In this document: one piece after another, positions 44,336 through 59,895 of the stretch
Layout of the letters: each line of letters starts with the position of its first letter
Position numbering within the stretch: the first letter of the stretch is position 1
Assembly: GCA_032622095.1 (NCBI GenBank)
Contig: CP136063.1
Coordinates: 122,780,723 to 122,844,722, forward strand
Origin: Siphonodentalium dalli
Lineage: Eukaryota; Mollusca; Scaphopoda; Gadilida; Siphonodentaliidae
Direction: 5' to 3'
DNA: 64,000 bases
Notes under the pieces: generated by a model
Told to the model about the DNA's origin: nothing
The model's input: only the letters and a program-made list of their open reading frames with translations
Database searches by the model: none
Translations under genes and position numbers: made by a program

Positions 44336-45321
44336 CTAGTTTATATTATAATTATATTATAATTTATATTTATGGCTAATAATATGATGTTAGATGTTGG
44401 TGAAGTTGAAATGCGACACTCGGGTACAACCAGTAGGCCTACCAGAAAAAAATATGATTAGGCATATCGCAAATCAAACCTGGAAAAATAAATCTTATCG
44501 TAACCTTATTTCCAAAGAAGAGAAATAAAAAAACATATTCGATCATTCCCAAACATTAAAACATGATATAGATAAATAATTATTGTTAACCCTACCCCGG
44601 CCATTTTCCTGAAATCAAAACTTTATGGTGCTATTTTACCCGCCATATAAATCAATAAAATGTCTCATTGGTCTGCTGTTATGACTTGAAATAACGCTTA
44701 TACATTGTTTCAATCCACGAAAGAAAAGAAACTACAGGCCGTCTTGCATTTATTAAGTTCGGTATATATGCTGATGTTGTAATGTCAAATGTGTCGCATT
44801 ACATACCCCGTGTCTGGGGCATAATGCGACGGATTGGGTACGTCGATGGGGAGTATAGTGGTGTTCAGAAATCGGTGCTTCCCAGGCAAGTGTGAGTATT
44901 AATATGTATAGTGGAAATATTTATCTAACTTTTATTTTAATAATGTGTGCCCTTCCGTCGTTTTTAGTGACATGATGGGGTCTAATGTGCTTATGTGTCG
45001 CATTATGCCCCACATTACCCTAGTGGTATTTGTATGGGGTTAGTGGTAGTCATATAATTTTAAGGGCTATTACTTGTCAAAACTAAACAATATTACCCTC
45101 TGTCACTTTTAAATCGAGTTGATAATGTGATATTTGCCTGTGTAACTTTATCTCAATTCTCTCCAAACCTGAGTAACTTTATCAAAATTTCAGGAACCTG
45201 GGTAACTTTATCACAGAAAACCGATGAGAATGACCTATTCAGCCCCAATTGATGATCCCCACTCTTTGGTGCCACTATATATATAGGCCTATAGGCCTAT
45301 ATTCATAGTAGATTTTGAGAT

Positions 45322-45516
45322 TTATGAATGCACACCTCCAAAACAGGAATTCAAAGAAAGCACACCGACATCCCCGGACCAGCTGGTTATGTCAGACAAC
45401 AAGCTAAAAATAGAATAGCAAGGTTCTGAATACACACCACCAAAACGGGTATCCAGAGAATGCACACCGGCGTCTCAGGACTATAAATGATGACGTCAGA
45501 CGACAAGCTAAAAATA
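45322..45516 (+). repeat. Promoter-proximal tandem duplication, copy 2
   Basis: Equivalent of 1533-1727, with the TATAAAT/TGACGTCA pair at 45482-45498, upstream of the second SET exon 1. Confidence 0.75.
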
Positions 45517-45788
45517 AATATCAACAACTGCATCCGCGCTTTTTTGTCTGCTGCCAACAACCACTTGCTGGAACTTTAAAGGAACTCGCGGACGCGTGTG
45601 AATGTGTTCTACTAATGATTCTATTGATGATTTCCTATTGATGATTATTGACATTGTATAGGAGTCTTTAGGACTTCACGGACTTACATCTAAGTCTCGG
45701 TGCCTCGACAAATCAGCGAGGGAAACTACAACAAAGAAAGGAAAGTAAGGCGGCCGTCAATGGCGTCATCACATTCACACTCACAGTC

Positions 45789-45833
45789 ATGGCGAATTTT
45801 CTTCGACGTCGAAGAAAACGATCAAAACCAAAT
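45789..45833 (+). CDS. SET gene exon 1, copy 2
   Basis: Identical to 2000-2044 (MANFLRRRRKRSKPN and donor GTAAGT). If the duplication is real, the locus has two SET promoters and first exons. The overlapping upstream ATG is at 45760. Confidence 0.5.
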
Positions 45834-46267
45834 GTAAGTTGTTTACATATTATATGTGCGGGCATGCATGCTGCCATCAGTGTAATTTACTGCAAGTTGC
45901 AACACCTACATTAATGTAGTCATTATTACCACAGAAGTTGGAATCACTGACTTTTATGCCATTTTTTGGAGTTCTAGTTCTACTAACTTCTAGGCATTAG
46001 CCTATTAGTATTAGTTTACTATTACTATTAGGTAGTGATTCCAACTTCTGTTCTGTGATTATTACAATACATTAAACTAATTTCAATTCAACTTTCAAAA
46101 TTCAAGGACATTTTCAATTCAAATTTCAATCTGACAGTTAAACCACTTTTTAAATCAATAAAATGTCCTTAATTTGGCTTAAAATTCTGTGTTCATACTT
46201 AAATATGAATATCATATGTATTTAAATTGTAATCATGTACACCAGTCCATCACGATTCGCATGGGAC

Positions 46268-49200
46268 CACAGTTACTGGACATAAACTGATAAAGTCCCA
46301 AAAATAAGGTTTTATCGAGTTTATAAAATACTCCTCGGCTCCAAATAAAAGTGCAGGCCGAAAATGCCAAATAATTCCATTGGGAATGGGAGTTAATAAA
46401 CGTGCAGACCCAAATAATAGTGCAGGGTGAACTCTGAGTCTGAGCAAAACATCCAACATATTAATAACAATGGTTAAACAAAGAAGTATTTTTATATTAT
46501 TAATATAGGAATAAGTATCAATGTACCGTATAGGAATCAACATACTTACATAGTATGTGTCATGTGGTGTTTTATTCAATATTTAAATATTCACATGTAT
46601 GCCATAATACATGTACATGCATAAAGTTATACCTGTAAGCTCACCATTTTGATATGAGAGTCATATAGAAATCTAGAGTTTGTGCTGATTTAAATTTTTA
46701 TAGCCTCAAAATTAATAAACGTGCAGACCCAAATAAGCAACTTATGCAGGGGAGATATTACCAAAGAAAATAATAAATGTGCATGCATGTTTATTTGGAG
46801 CCCAAGAGTATCCCTATAAAGAAGTCCACTGTTGTAAATGTTTGCAGCAATATGCCATGGTAATTAACACTATAATTGACATGTTGTGAAATCCTGATGC
46901 CACCCTGTAGGCCTATTATTAACGAGAGGCCGATCACGATCGGCAGATGTTTAACCCATACCTTGGCGATAGCGATTAGCTATTTTTATAAATTTTATAA
47001 ATCCTTACACCAACCTTTTCATGAGTGCAAAAGTTTCAACAATTCACACTTTATATAGTGATCGTGTGAAAAATATTTAGTTATCACATTGTGTCAACAG
47101 GATTGGTGGAGGATGTTAATATTTTTAAGCAAATAAACCAAATGACCCTCACTATGCAGGTTAGGGGTGTGTTATCGTCAACTATGCCAAGAACTATAAA
47201 CATAATCAATGGAAATATTTGAGTTATCAAATCGGATAGAATGGGGTTAATCTTACCCAAACTAATGAACTGATAAACACAAAATAGTCTATGAAAAGCA
47301 TGTCATTGGATTTAGAACCCCATACAATAAGTCAGTCTCAAGAATACAAGCACCATTAATATTATCCTGGAGCCCAAATGCAATTGAGGGAATTTCAAAA
47401 TAAGACATTTCCTCTAATGATGAATATTCAATTGGTGATGTATTGAAACCCTTACTGAACCTGGCTCAAAGTGAAAGGGATAATATTATATCTGTCTATC
47501 GCATAATATGTGTCTAAGGAATGGTTTAATTTTAATCCCAAATCCATGCAAATCAAAAGTGGATCACCATCAACCTGGACATAACATAGGAGAATGATTA
47601 AATGAAAAGCATCAAAACCATATGATGTGTGGAGAGGGTTAATCATTTTCAATGACATCATGTTATGGAACTAAGGAATGTGTGGATAAATTTTTGTCTA
47701 AGATAAGACAACAGTGTTTGTAAAGAACAATGTCTGTAAAACAACACTACAAAGTAACAATGGACTATTCCAATTTATTATTTTAGAATAGGTGTCATAT
47801 AGTGTGTGCATATAGCTAATGTAATAAACCTGTTTCAACAAAGGGGTTAACTTCATATTGCACAGAAAGCAGAACTCCACCAGAGAGTGAGTAATCAATC
47901 ACAGTTTGACATAATTATGATAACAAGTCCAGCCAGCCAGTGGTACCACTATCATGCTTTATAGCATGTAGTATCTAATGTCATAGTGATAATTAACTCA
48001 TTTCAATAACACACATTGCTGTGGGATATATGTTCTCTTCAAATTCCCAGCAGTAATTACTTGAATTATAAAGGGTCATAACTCTGTTAAAATATATCGG
48101 ATCAAACCCATATTCGAACTCGATCTGTATTTATGGGTGATAAATTCATATACCAAATTTTGTGTTGATCAGATGAAAAATGTTTTGAGTCATAGCAGCT
48201 TGGGTGAATTCTAAGTAAACATAAGAGTGAAAAAGGTTAATTAAACAATACCAAAAACCATACAGATGAAGAACGTGCTAAGAAAAACCTAGGTAAGAAA
48301 TATGAGGCAGATCAGAAGAAATATGTTCAACTTATTGCATTGGATAGCATGTGTGTAAAGGGTTAATTATTTTCTAAACTGATCAACCAATCAATACCAA
48401 AAACTATACAGGTGAGGGGTGTGTCATCATAAACCTACATATCAAATATGAACACAATCGGACAAAAAAATATTTCGGTTAGAGCATCGGATTTTTTTTT
48501 AATTTATTTTATTTTCGAAAAAAGGGTCATAACTCCTTTAAAATTAATCGGATCAAACCCATATTCGAACTCGATCTGTATTTTGGGCTGTGAAACTTGG
48601 TTCCAATCAGATAAAAAATGTTTGAGTTATGGCAGAATGCGTGAATTCTAAGTTGAAAAAGGGCCATAACTCTGTAACAAAATCTGGGATCAAACCCAAA
48701 TTCGAACTCGATCTGTATTTTGGGCTGAGAAACCCATATACAAAATTTGGTTTCGATCGGATAGAAAATGTTTGAGTTATCGCATTACTCGTAAAGTGTC
48801 TACGGACAGACAGACGGACGAATAGCTTGAATAAAAGTCTGCCAACATTAGACTTTAATAATCTTCTAAGTATTAATGGGAGTATATATACTATATAGTA
48901 ATGGTTATAACATCTATGTCGGTTTACCTAAACCAACAAACTGAGGAAAGACAAAAAGGTCAACCACATAGCATATAATATTAATAGGCCTAAAATGGGG
49001 ATTTGTTTACGCTTTATTTGATGATGACCATGCATAATCTCATCTAATTCTTTAGCCAACACCTATTAAACTACAAAACAACAACTTTTGAATAATTTGT
49101 TGTAATAATTCACAAACTACTAGTGAGATAATCATGTTTCTGGCCATATGAGAGAGATATCATTTATTTATTTCCGTGACATGTGTATACATAATACAAA

Positions 49201-49783
49201 ATATAATATTAATTAAAGAACAGTATACCGGTACAGTAAACACCCGGCCTATAAGGCCTATATGTCACGCTTAATATAATATTTTCGCATACGTTTTCAC
49301 ATAACGATTCCTGCTAAATCAAATTGCAAACTAAAAATTAAAATAGTAGATTCACTTTTCCTTCCGACGTCCAAAACGAAAAATTGCGATCTCCTAATTG
49401 TTCCGTTTTAGTGGGTTCGCATTTTTCATTTGCCAGTTTATTTGAAATTATTTCTGTATCTGATTTAATAGTTTCGATTAAGAATTCATGGATGGTGTCG
49501 AGTCCCTGGCCGATAATGGTGAAAAAATTCTTTTTAAACTCTGTTAATTTGGCGTCCGGAATTAATTTTATTGCTGCATAGTTGTAGGTGAGTATGTTAT
49601 TTATAGGAAACAAGCGACATTATGGCCGGTATTTTGCGTTTAGTGCTTTTATTTGAGATATGTTTGTTGGGCCATGCATCAATTGATGATAGATACATTA
49701 CTTTTTCTTTAGCCTTTATAGGGACACCGATTTATAAACTCGATAAAAACCTTATTTTTGGGACTTTATGTCCAGTAACTGTG
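46268..49783. mobile_element. 3.5-kb inverted-repeat-bounded region, copy 2
   Basis: Equivalent of 2479-5994, including the three-unit repeat (48069-48829) and the unassigned - strand frame (49338-49613). Confidence 0.45.
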
Positions 49784-50255
49784 ATACTTGAGAATGAATA
49801 TGTGTTGGAGATCATGTGCAATTTGTGGCGAGTTCTGACGGTAATTCAATTTTTCTGACGGACAGTGGAAACGCATCGGAGGAAAGTAGGTCAACAAAAT
49901 ATTAGAGCTGAAACGGGTGACCCATTTTTCTAACTGGTTAACCATTGGGGTTAGCCGGATTTTAACCGGTTAACTTAACCGCTAATTTCTAACGGACTAC
50001 TCTCAGACTAATTATGTCGACATTATGCCATGCTCCAGGGACAAACCTAGGTGAGAAATAGTAGCTGAAATAATGACCTTATTCACGACATTTAGCGATA
50101 TTCAAAAACAGGCATTCACTGTTCTTTTGCTGGCTCTCGTGATGGGGAATGAGCAAGTGAAATTTGTGAATGGCAGGCTAGGGGGATCGCTTATTTGCCG
50201 TGATCAGCATATGTTTGGACATTTGTAAAATGAGTAGTATGGGTATTGATAAAAT

Positions 50256-50494
50256 ATGGTGGCTGATTTGCCACATACTCATATCGCAATACATATATTA
50301 TCTCGAGATCTCGAGATGTTATCTCAAGATCTCGACATAATTATCTCGAGATCTCGAGATAATATCTCGAGATCTCGACATATTATCTCGAGATCTCGAC
50401 TTAATATTATCTCGACATAACATGCATATTTGAACATCTGATGTAGTGGCAATGTGACAACAACCAAGATGGAACGCGAACAAGTCGCTCTCTG
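50256..50494 (+). mobile_element. ATCTCGAGAT repeat R1, copy 2
   Basis: Equivalent of 6467-6705. R2 and R3 recur at 52068-52239 and 56666-56804. Confidence 0.75.
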
Positions 50495-52439
50495 TCCCCT
50501 TTATATAATGTCATAAAGTGTAGCTTCTTGGTCCACCTGTATGCATGCCCACTATCTCAGTGTTTGATTGTTGTCAACAATTGAAATTGATATAAGCATT
50601 TTATAGGAACAATTTGAGTGAATACTTCTTTAAATTTTTGCATTCGGTTTTTAATTCAGTTTCGGTTTCATTTCCGGTGATGGTGATGACAACAACAAAA
50701 AATAACTTTGAGAATCGGAACCGGAACATTTATTGTAAACTTAAAGTCATTTGATGTTTTCAATACCAAATTTGCAAATATAGAAGTATTATAGAGTTCC
50801 AAACAGGTAGCGCGTGATTTAGGTTACTATTCTGGTACATGGCCCAGCTCAAATGTATGAAATTGAGTGTTATGTCGCTTTTTGTCATGTAACATTTCAT
50901 CCAGAAAATTGATTCCAACTTTTTAAACAACCAATCGATCGATGAATACTTTTTTGAAAACAGTACTCAAGAATCAAGTGGAATAAGCTTTGTGGGCTCA
51001 ATTGCATCAGCCATTCAGGGACCTACTTAACAGAGCGAAGTCTCCTTTAATGTTTAAAGAACTTCACAGACACACCAACCAACCAACCGTATATAAATAA
51101 ACTCTCCTTTTCCGGCAATTTCACGGATTTGTTTGTGGAATACTTACAGTTACACTCTGAATCCAGTTGTATGACACCTTTACATAGGTAATAAACAAGA
51201 CAGAATATTAAAACTTTACTTGATGTAAAATCGCGAGTTGTATTTGTTGTTACCTATTTTCGTGGTGACCAAGGTAAATTCAAGGTAAAAACTGAAAAGC
51301 ACCGACGCGGGTGTTAAAAGTCGACGTGCTGATGCCCATGAAACAAAACCATTTTTTGTTTTGGCCTAATGAATTCTAAATAAAGACTAGAAAGTAATAA
51401 ACTAAAAGAAAGGTCAGTTAGGTCACAGACTCACAGTCCTATTCAGTATTTGAACTATTCGTCGGTATCATGAATGCGGACACTAATTTCAACACGAAAT
51501 AATACCGAGCCTGAGGGGTGTCAATCAGATGACAGATTCACTGATTCAGTGACGTCATTGCTTTGAACTATCCTGCCTGGATACACAGTGACTGCCCACA
51601 TGCTTTTGTCGGAAGATCAGAGAAAACTTCAAAGGCCGGAATTGATTGAAGGTCACTGACACGCTACTGAGTGTCTGAAACTTCCGCGTGCACCAATTAA
51701 TGCTTGCAATATTGCACTCTACTATCAGTGGCACAGGGGTTAGAATTACTTTTGCATCATTTATTTTGTTTCGACCTACTTCCATTGTCAATTTAACGGA
51801 TCACATGCTTTTGTTGACAATGACAGTCGATCGCACGTGCTATCAGTATCACGGACTGAATACAAACATGTCAATTGAATTCTAATGATAGCATACCGGT
51901 ACGTTGGAAATAATAAAACATAGTAACATTTCTTGCCTTCATGATGTCATTGGCAGTTTGAAACATAATATAGGTTGAAATTGTTGTTATATTATAGTTT
52001 CATTTTCCAACCAAAATTTAATGAAGAGTGAATGTTTTTTTAGCCAACAGTTAAATGTTTTTTTTAGTATGGTGGCTGATTTGCCACACACTCGATACAA
52101 AAATTATCTTGAGATATGATCTCGAGATATCTAGAGATATTATCTCGAGATCTCAACATAACATTCATATTTGAACATCTGATGTAGTAGCAATGTGACA
52201 ACAACCAGGATGAAACGCGAGCAATTCGCTCGCTGTGTCTCAATCAAACAGTCTCTCTGTCTCCTCTCTCTCGAGTCTCTCCAATCAACTTAATTGGTTC
52301 AAATCCGGGAATCAAATCTGGCTTATTCTTGATTGATAATCTGGGACTCGAGTCTGTACTCTCTTTCCCCACTCTATCTCCCTCCATCTGTCTGTCTGTC
52401 TCTCTCTCTCTCTCTATATATCTCTATATATATATAGAG

Positions 52440-53000
52440 GATCTCACATGAGTTTCTATTTTATACGGAATTTATCAACCGAGTTCACTAAATTCGATTT
52501 GAGCCGAGGTTTACCGAGGCTCAAATATAATTTAGAGGTTGATAAATTACGTATAAAATAGGACGAGTGTGAGATACCTTTATTCACATGAACAAATAAA
52601 CCCGAAGCAATGCGAAATATTCATCGAAAACAACAATCATAAACTACAGCGATTGCAAGTTATTTGAAGAACGCTGTGACGTCATCGTACGCGCTGATAT
52701 TAAACGTGTCTATTACCGATAATTATGAAACTGCTTTTATGGCCAAATTATGTGATAAATATATTTATCACATAATTGACCCACAAAACCAGCTTCATAA
52801 TTATTGGTAAGACCTGTAATATTAGCGAGTGCGATGACGTCACACTATTATTTAAATGACTTGCGATTGCTGAAGTTTATGATTGTTGTTTTCGATGAAT
52901 ACTTCGCGTTGCTTGGCATTTATTTGATCATGTGATAAAAGGTATCTCAAACTCGTTCTATTTTGTACATAATTTATCAACCTCGGCTCAAATTGAATTT
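52440..53000. mobile_element. Foldback element, copy 2
   Basis: Equivalent of 8651-9211 with the same nested hairpins. Confidence 0.75.
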
Positions 53001-54153
53001 AGCATTGATTTTGATAATCGATAATCGGTCATGAATAATCAACTATAATCGATTAATCGTACCCAATATTAATAACATCAGTGGAAGTATACCGTAATAT
53101 GGCCTATTGCCTGGGTGCTGATTATCTCAATAACTGCACTGTCGCTGGTCATTTGAGGCATTGGCTGATGTAATTTTTATGTTAATAAAGTGCATCATAA
53201 GCCACTGTTAATGACTAATGAGCACAATGTATTCAATACCAGCACAGTTCTCGGCGATGTTATGGTTATAATATTTGTGAGTTCATTAGAGGAATGTAGC
53301 AATTAATTTCAGTTTTAGGATTAGCCACATATACAAACAATACAAAAGTAGGAATGAACGATGGACCGCCGGCGGTTCCTAAAGAAAGGAAACAAATGTT
53401 TTGAAACTAGTAATAAACTTCCAGAGTGTGGTAATTAACAATCACAAATGTGTGCCCCCACTTGCAAATTGCACGACTCAGTCACTCAGAACAACCTAAG
53501 TATTTGATAATAGTCTTGTTTCATTCAGCATTCACCACGCGATATGCGATAGTCTTTACTAGTAACTTCTAAGTATACATACATTTGTACTTATACAAAC
53601 AAAGTGCACTCGCAATGCAATTGCGGAGAACATCACTGATTAAAATGCCATATATAATTATGTATTGGTTCCCTGGTTTTAGAGAGAATGTCTATCAACT
53701 ACCCATTGGTCCAATCAGATTCAAGGGCGAGTGCATTCAGTTCATTGAACAAGGTGACAGTCGGCACATTTCAAAGGCATATTGCCACCTTTCAAGTATA
53801 TTAAAATATACAACGATGTCACAATGTGTTCAAATCTGCAGTGCCGCCAATTTGTTGATTATACAACGACCCGACGAGAAACCATGTCGCATCATCAAAT
53901 GACCCGCAGCCGACTGTTTGCAACATATATCAGTAGTTCTCATGTTATTGGAATCTCTTTGGTACGCGATCAAAGGATGTTTAAATAACTCGGTTGTAGA
54001 TTGAACTGTGTAAAATAAACACGATATTCAATAATACCCGGCATCTTCTGATGTCCGATATAAATAACGCAGATTAATCAATGATGGAAATGGTAATCGA
54101 TTATTGGCTTTATCAATGGTTCATCGATTATACGATTAATCATGGCACCCCTA
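53000..54153 (-). mobile_element. hAT-like element, copy 2 of 9211-10364
   Basis: Same sequence and damaged left terminus as in copy 1. It is followed by the GA/TA low-complexity tract at 54165-54619. Confidence 0.75.
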
Positions 54154-54368
54154 ATCAGGGGTTAAAGAGAGAGACAGACAGAGGGAGAGAGAGAGAGACA
54201 TAGACCCGAGTCCCAGATTATCGATCGAGAATAACCCGGATTTACATTCAGGAACTGAGTCAAGACGACTGGTATGCACATGCGCCGCCTTTCGAATGAC
54301 CAGTGGCTAATGAAAGAACGGGAGATACACACACACATATATATGTATACAGTATATATATGTATACA

Positions 54369-54420
<52 letters not shown>

Positions 54421-54815
54421 CGACATACGGATGGACATTCAGACAGAGGGAGATAGTGTGGGAAAGAGACAGAGACAAAGAGTCCCAGATTATCAATCGA
54501 GAATAAGCTGGATTTGATTCCGGGATTTGAACCAAGTCGATTGGAGGGAGACAGACGGAGTGAGAGATATTGTGGGGGAGTGAGAGAGAGTGGGATAGAG
54601 GGAGGGACAGAGAACCAAATCCCAGATTCAGTGTAGTTTTCAATAATTATTTGAGGACACCTGTTTTATATGCCAAAGTCAAATCCGAAGGCCGCAGCCC
54701 AAAGTTGGAGAGGGTATAGGGTGGCCTTCCTCTGGAACTACATGTACATACTGCCATAAATTGATAATTTATTGCTTTATTTGATGATTTAGTGTTAGTT
54801 GTGTTTGTTTTATAG

Positions 54816-56426
54816 TACACGCCCGATAACCCTATAGGCTGGTGGCTGTGTGTAGGCATATTGCTGTAGTGATATTGTGTGGCGGTTTTCACACGTGTGC
54901 TCAGAATTTGAGGAAAATCATAAATTCTGGAATCCACCCGGCAAGAACGCTTCAGATGGCATTAGATATGACCATGACTGTTGTATTCATACACGGAAAA
55001 AATTTGCATGTCATTTTTTTCCAAATATGTATTTTCAGACTCACAACTTCAATTTTCTCTCATTTGATAGAATATGGATTAACCTTAATATCCAAATCAT
55101 ATATACATGAGTAGTACAATCCACATAAAACAATGGTCAGTGGAAAAAAACTGCAGTTTTTGCTGTTTTTTATGGTATATACATGCTGTTTTCTTCCAAA
55201 CCGAAGAAAACAGTTTTTTCCACACTGTGTCACAGTTGAAACGTTTTACATTACAACTGCCAGTATTTAGTTCTTGGAAATAAGTAGTGTATGCAGGGAA
55301 GGATCCAGGGCTCTTTTGATACCTGTTACAGGTTTGGGCGCCCAAACTCTGGTGGCCTAAATGTTCCCAAATTGCAAGTGGATAGTTTTATTAAAGCAGA
55401 ATTTTCTATAGTTTGAAGGAAATCTTCTATTATAATTCAACAACATGCAATGCAAATCATCAATATACAGTTGATATAGAGCCTTTATTTGCTTCATCAA
55501 GTGTCCAGTGAGAAATATTTTAACCCTTTCATGACTGGGGCTTCTTGAAATTTTGCAAAAATCCTGTACCAATGCATTCTCTTATATAAATGAGAGTCTC
55601 CCATCTAAGGAGCCTCGCATATACATGTATAAGATAATACATTGGCCTTTATCTTGACCTTGTAAGCCAGTGCATTTTCTTATGCGGGATCTTTAATGCT
55701 GCACCTAAGGGAGTGGGGCGACCCCCTCCCGTACCTACCCCCATCTCGGGCCTACGGCCCTCGGGATATGCCTTGGCATATCATGGTCCCAAAACAGGTG
55801 TCTCCAAAAAATCCCTGGATCCATCCCTGAGTGTATGTTTCCTGACTCATGGACGATGTGAATTTACAACACTGTGAATAATATAGCAAAACAAAAGCGT
55901 TTTGCTCAGACTAAAACCACTATTGATCATTGTGCTACGTGCGTATCTGTGTTTGCCATATGTCTATCCTCTCGGTGTTTGGCTATTCAATATGCCTACC
56001 ACAAAATATTGACGGGACAGTATGTCAAATAGCTTTTTTTAAACTGAAAAATGCATTATTTGAGTTCGCAGTCATGTTTGTCTTGTCACTGAGATACTAT
56101 ATCACATGTATTCATGAAAATAACTTACAAATCGACATCCTGAGCAAATTTGGGACTTTGTTTAATTTGAAAGTTTGAAAAAGTCGACAAAATCCGAGAT
56201 ATTTTGTCTTCAAACAACGTATTCTACAATGCCAAATTGTTACCAAGAGGTTCAACTTATAAATCAGACATTACTGCATCTGACGTGATAAAAAAATCTG
56301 ACCTTTTACAGCGTATTTGGTAAATTATAATCTAAAACATACCTTGGTTGAGAAACCCGCCACGCAATATCACTACAGCAATATGCCTACCCACAGCCAC
56401 CAGCCTATAGGGTTATCGGGCGTGTA
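54816..56426. mobile_element. Element with 74-bp inverted ends, copy 2
   Basis: Equivalent of 11027-12637; the interleaved GACACCTGTTTT pair is at 54654-55809. Confidence 0.65.
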
Positions 56427-57120
56427 GTAATGATGGTCAAAAAACAAATTAATTGAGGAATGTTTTTTTTCTAACTGTTTTTTGGGCGCCTGGAGTTTGG
56501 ACGTCCATACCTGTTACAAGTACCAAAACTGGCCTGGAAATTACCTTGCCCAGATTATCAATCAAGATTCCCGGATTTGAACCAAGTCGATTGTATGTAC
56601 CCGGACTCATGACAGAATGAGAGAGCGAGAGAGGGGAGATAGACAGCCATTTTGAGTGAGAGACAGAGAGCGATTTGCTCGCATTCCATCTTGGTTGTTG
56701 TCACATTGCCACAACATCAGATGTTTAAATATATATGCATGTTATGTCGAGATCTCGAGATAATATGTCGAGATCTTGAGATAATATCTCGAGATCCCAG
56801 CGAGGCCCTGCAATGATAAAAGGTTTATTTTATGAGTCAATATGACGCCTGGAGATCATTCATAGTTGTTCTTTGAAGATTAAAATAAAATTTTGTGGTT
56901 TATTTCTGGTAATTTGTTCTAACTTCTGCTGACTAATCTGTGCCAGATTTTTTAATCACATCATTGTTTTGTATTTGGCACAATTCAGCAATTTCCGTAG
57001 CAGGGTGATATGGATTTTTGTCCTGGGGAAATTTCACCTACTAAGTGTGATCCGACATCTCATATTTCTTCATGAAACAATAGTGATATACAGAAGAGAA
57101 AAAATAATAGTCATATAATA

Positions 57121-59895
57121 GGGCCATTCCACGCAAAGTGGTCCACAACACACAAAAATTCAAATTGGACTCAGGGTCACAATTTTTTTTTTTCTCCATA
57201 AGGCGACACCAATTTTTAAGTCTGGTTTACGAACATGTGGGGGAAAAAAAAGTAAATGCAGGAGGGAAAAAAAAAAAAAAAAAACTCTCACAACAGTTTA
57301 TTGGTTAAATTGTGGAGTTCTACCTGAATTTCACAATAATTATATATAAAATATGAATTTGAAATGTGTTTTTAATATTCAAATTTAATATAAACAAACA
57401 GACATTTCTTGTCATAAAATAAATAAAAATAGAAACATGTATTAATAGGAAATTAGTACATACTGCTCCAATCCACAAATTGTCTAGCCAGGCATATGCG
57501 AATATAATTTAAAGACCCTACCTTTTAGCTGAGTAACGTTGAACTATTATTCCCCATGCTTAATACTAGAACACTAATAAATATTAATTTATAAATAATA
57601 AAAAAAATAAAAATAAAAAAAATAAAATATTTTAAATTAAATTTTTTTTAATTTATTTTTTATTTTTTTCATGGAATGGAACAAAAGTTGTCGGCGGTGT
57701 TCGTAAACCAGACTTAAATATTGGTGTCGCCTAATGTTGATCCAATTTATCAGGAAAAAATATTTGTATGTGGATTGTACATGTGTGTGCCTTGCACATC
57801 AGTGTTCAAATTTATGGCTACTATAGCCAAACAATTGATCCTATACATGTTGAAATGCTGATGCTTTCTAGGAAAAAAATGTTAGGATTAACAAACTGAT
57901 TCACATGTCATTTTACAAACAATGACCACCTTATTCTGTAGGCATGCCTGCTACTTGGATATAGGATGCATATCAAGAAAAACAATTGTCAGGAAATTCA
58001 CATTTGGCTTGTCACAGTAACACACGTGACAGAATTAACAGTATTTTTTACTTAAAACTGGAAATACTGCACAATGTTTCACATTATTACATATTCAAAG
58101 GTAGAAACGTTCCCGGACAATTTCGAGAAAAACTTGTTGAACTTGATCACCACCTAATGCCCAAATGCATGGTTTAATTTCTGTAACACACGTGACGTCA
58201 CGTGTGTTACAAAAATGACACATAGCTTGTAGTGATTGAAAACATGGGTCCAAGACTTCTGAAAGCTGTTTCTAGATTAATTATGTTGCTAATAGCTGTA
58301 AACAGACTAGATTGACACACTCATTTTGATATATGTTAATTAATTTCTGACAACTGCGGCTAAACATTAAACCCTGTTCTGAACTGAACGCATCACAGGT
58401 GTCTGGCTATTACCATAACACCTCCACATACAGATTATCAATAGGAAATTCATAATCTTGATCTCAAAACAGATCTGCAGACTCCTCTATGCCAAAACGC
58501 ATCTGAAATATGATCCTTTATATTGGTCTGACTATAAGTGGACTGTCACATCTTTTCAATGATAGATATTAGTAATCCAAAATACAATAATTAACCATTA
58601 TTAATTAGAAAATGGATTTAAATTACACTGATGAGGTGTATGCATCGGGTCTTACATTTTGTAATTGTGTATGGTTGACTCATTTTATCTGGTAAAATAG
58701 CAAATTGACAAATAATCTTTTACATGTACTTCCAATAGTTACAAAACCCACTATTTCTGGCACCCAGTCATGCTCAAATACATCAAATCTACACTTGTAC
58801 ATGGCTCCGGAATATTTACTAAAGTTATAGGAATTATTGCATCTGCAGCGTCTAGTCACTGTGTAAATGTACTGTTCTGTTAGTTTCTTCTTGATACAGT
58901 AAGAATGAACGTTCATCTCAATTCTCTACAGAACAGTTTTTGTGGCAATGAATTAAGTACGAGATTGTATATTATACCTTCACAATATCTAGAGGGATTG
59001 GTGTCATATGTTGTAAGTCATTCGTGCATTCATAATCAAGCCGATTCTGGAACACAACAAGGGTGTGCACTGTGCACCCACAGCATTCAATTTGAAGTTT
59101 GAAGCTTTTAATACCCCTTAAGCTGGGCACATGTCTTCATTTCAGTCATATACCATACATCAGATATATACCAGTAATATGGTCTCACATTTTAGTGGTT
59201 TAAGAAAACTTAACCAAAGTATTCTCTGCAGCTAGCTTTGTTAACCAGTTAAATGGATTGTGAACAAATACTTTCTATCTAATGATGTTGTTTACCAACA
59301 ATGGGCTTTGTTTATGTCTAGTAATGTCATGTTCCCTTGTACCTCTCTTCTTATGAATTGATATTAAATTTTGTTATGTTCTGCTGTAATATGCATAAAA
59401 TCATCTTTTGAAACAAAACTTGTGCATAAAATGGACAATTGGTTATGAACTGATTGAAAATAGGATACTGGTTTCGCATGCGTAACACTCGTGACAGAGC
59501 GATGTAACACACGTGACAGTGAATATGCTATCGGGGCGAGAAATACATTCAACTCTCATTAAAAGTACTAATTGCACATTGAAGAAGTCTTTTTTCTTAT
59601 TGGAAAAAAGTGCCAATTATGTATCAACAATTAACTTCACAGACTTTTTGCATAGAAAACAGAGGTCCTTTTTTTCTCATTTGTGCACTGTAACACACGT
59701 GACAGTCATATACAAGCATTGTACAGTAATACATTTACTACACAGCCTTAAGGACCGATCGCATAGTTATGAAGGGGTTATTATCTCGACTATACAGTGA
59801 ATCATTTTATATTATATTGAATGCACACCAAATGCTGCTTGAAAATATCACCAAAATTTCGTGCAAAATGTAACACACGTGACATGGAATGGCCC
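57121..59895. mobile_element. GGGCCATTCCA-ended element, copy 2
   Basis: Equivalent of 13332-16106 with the nested MITE at 57201-57732 and the 28-bp palindrome at 58183-58210. Confidence 0.8.
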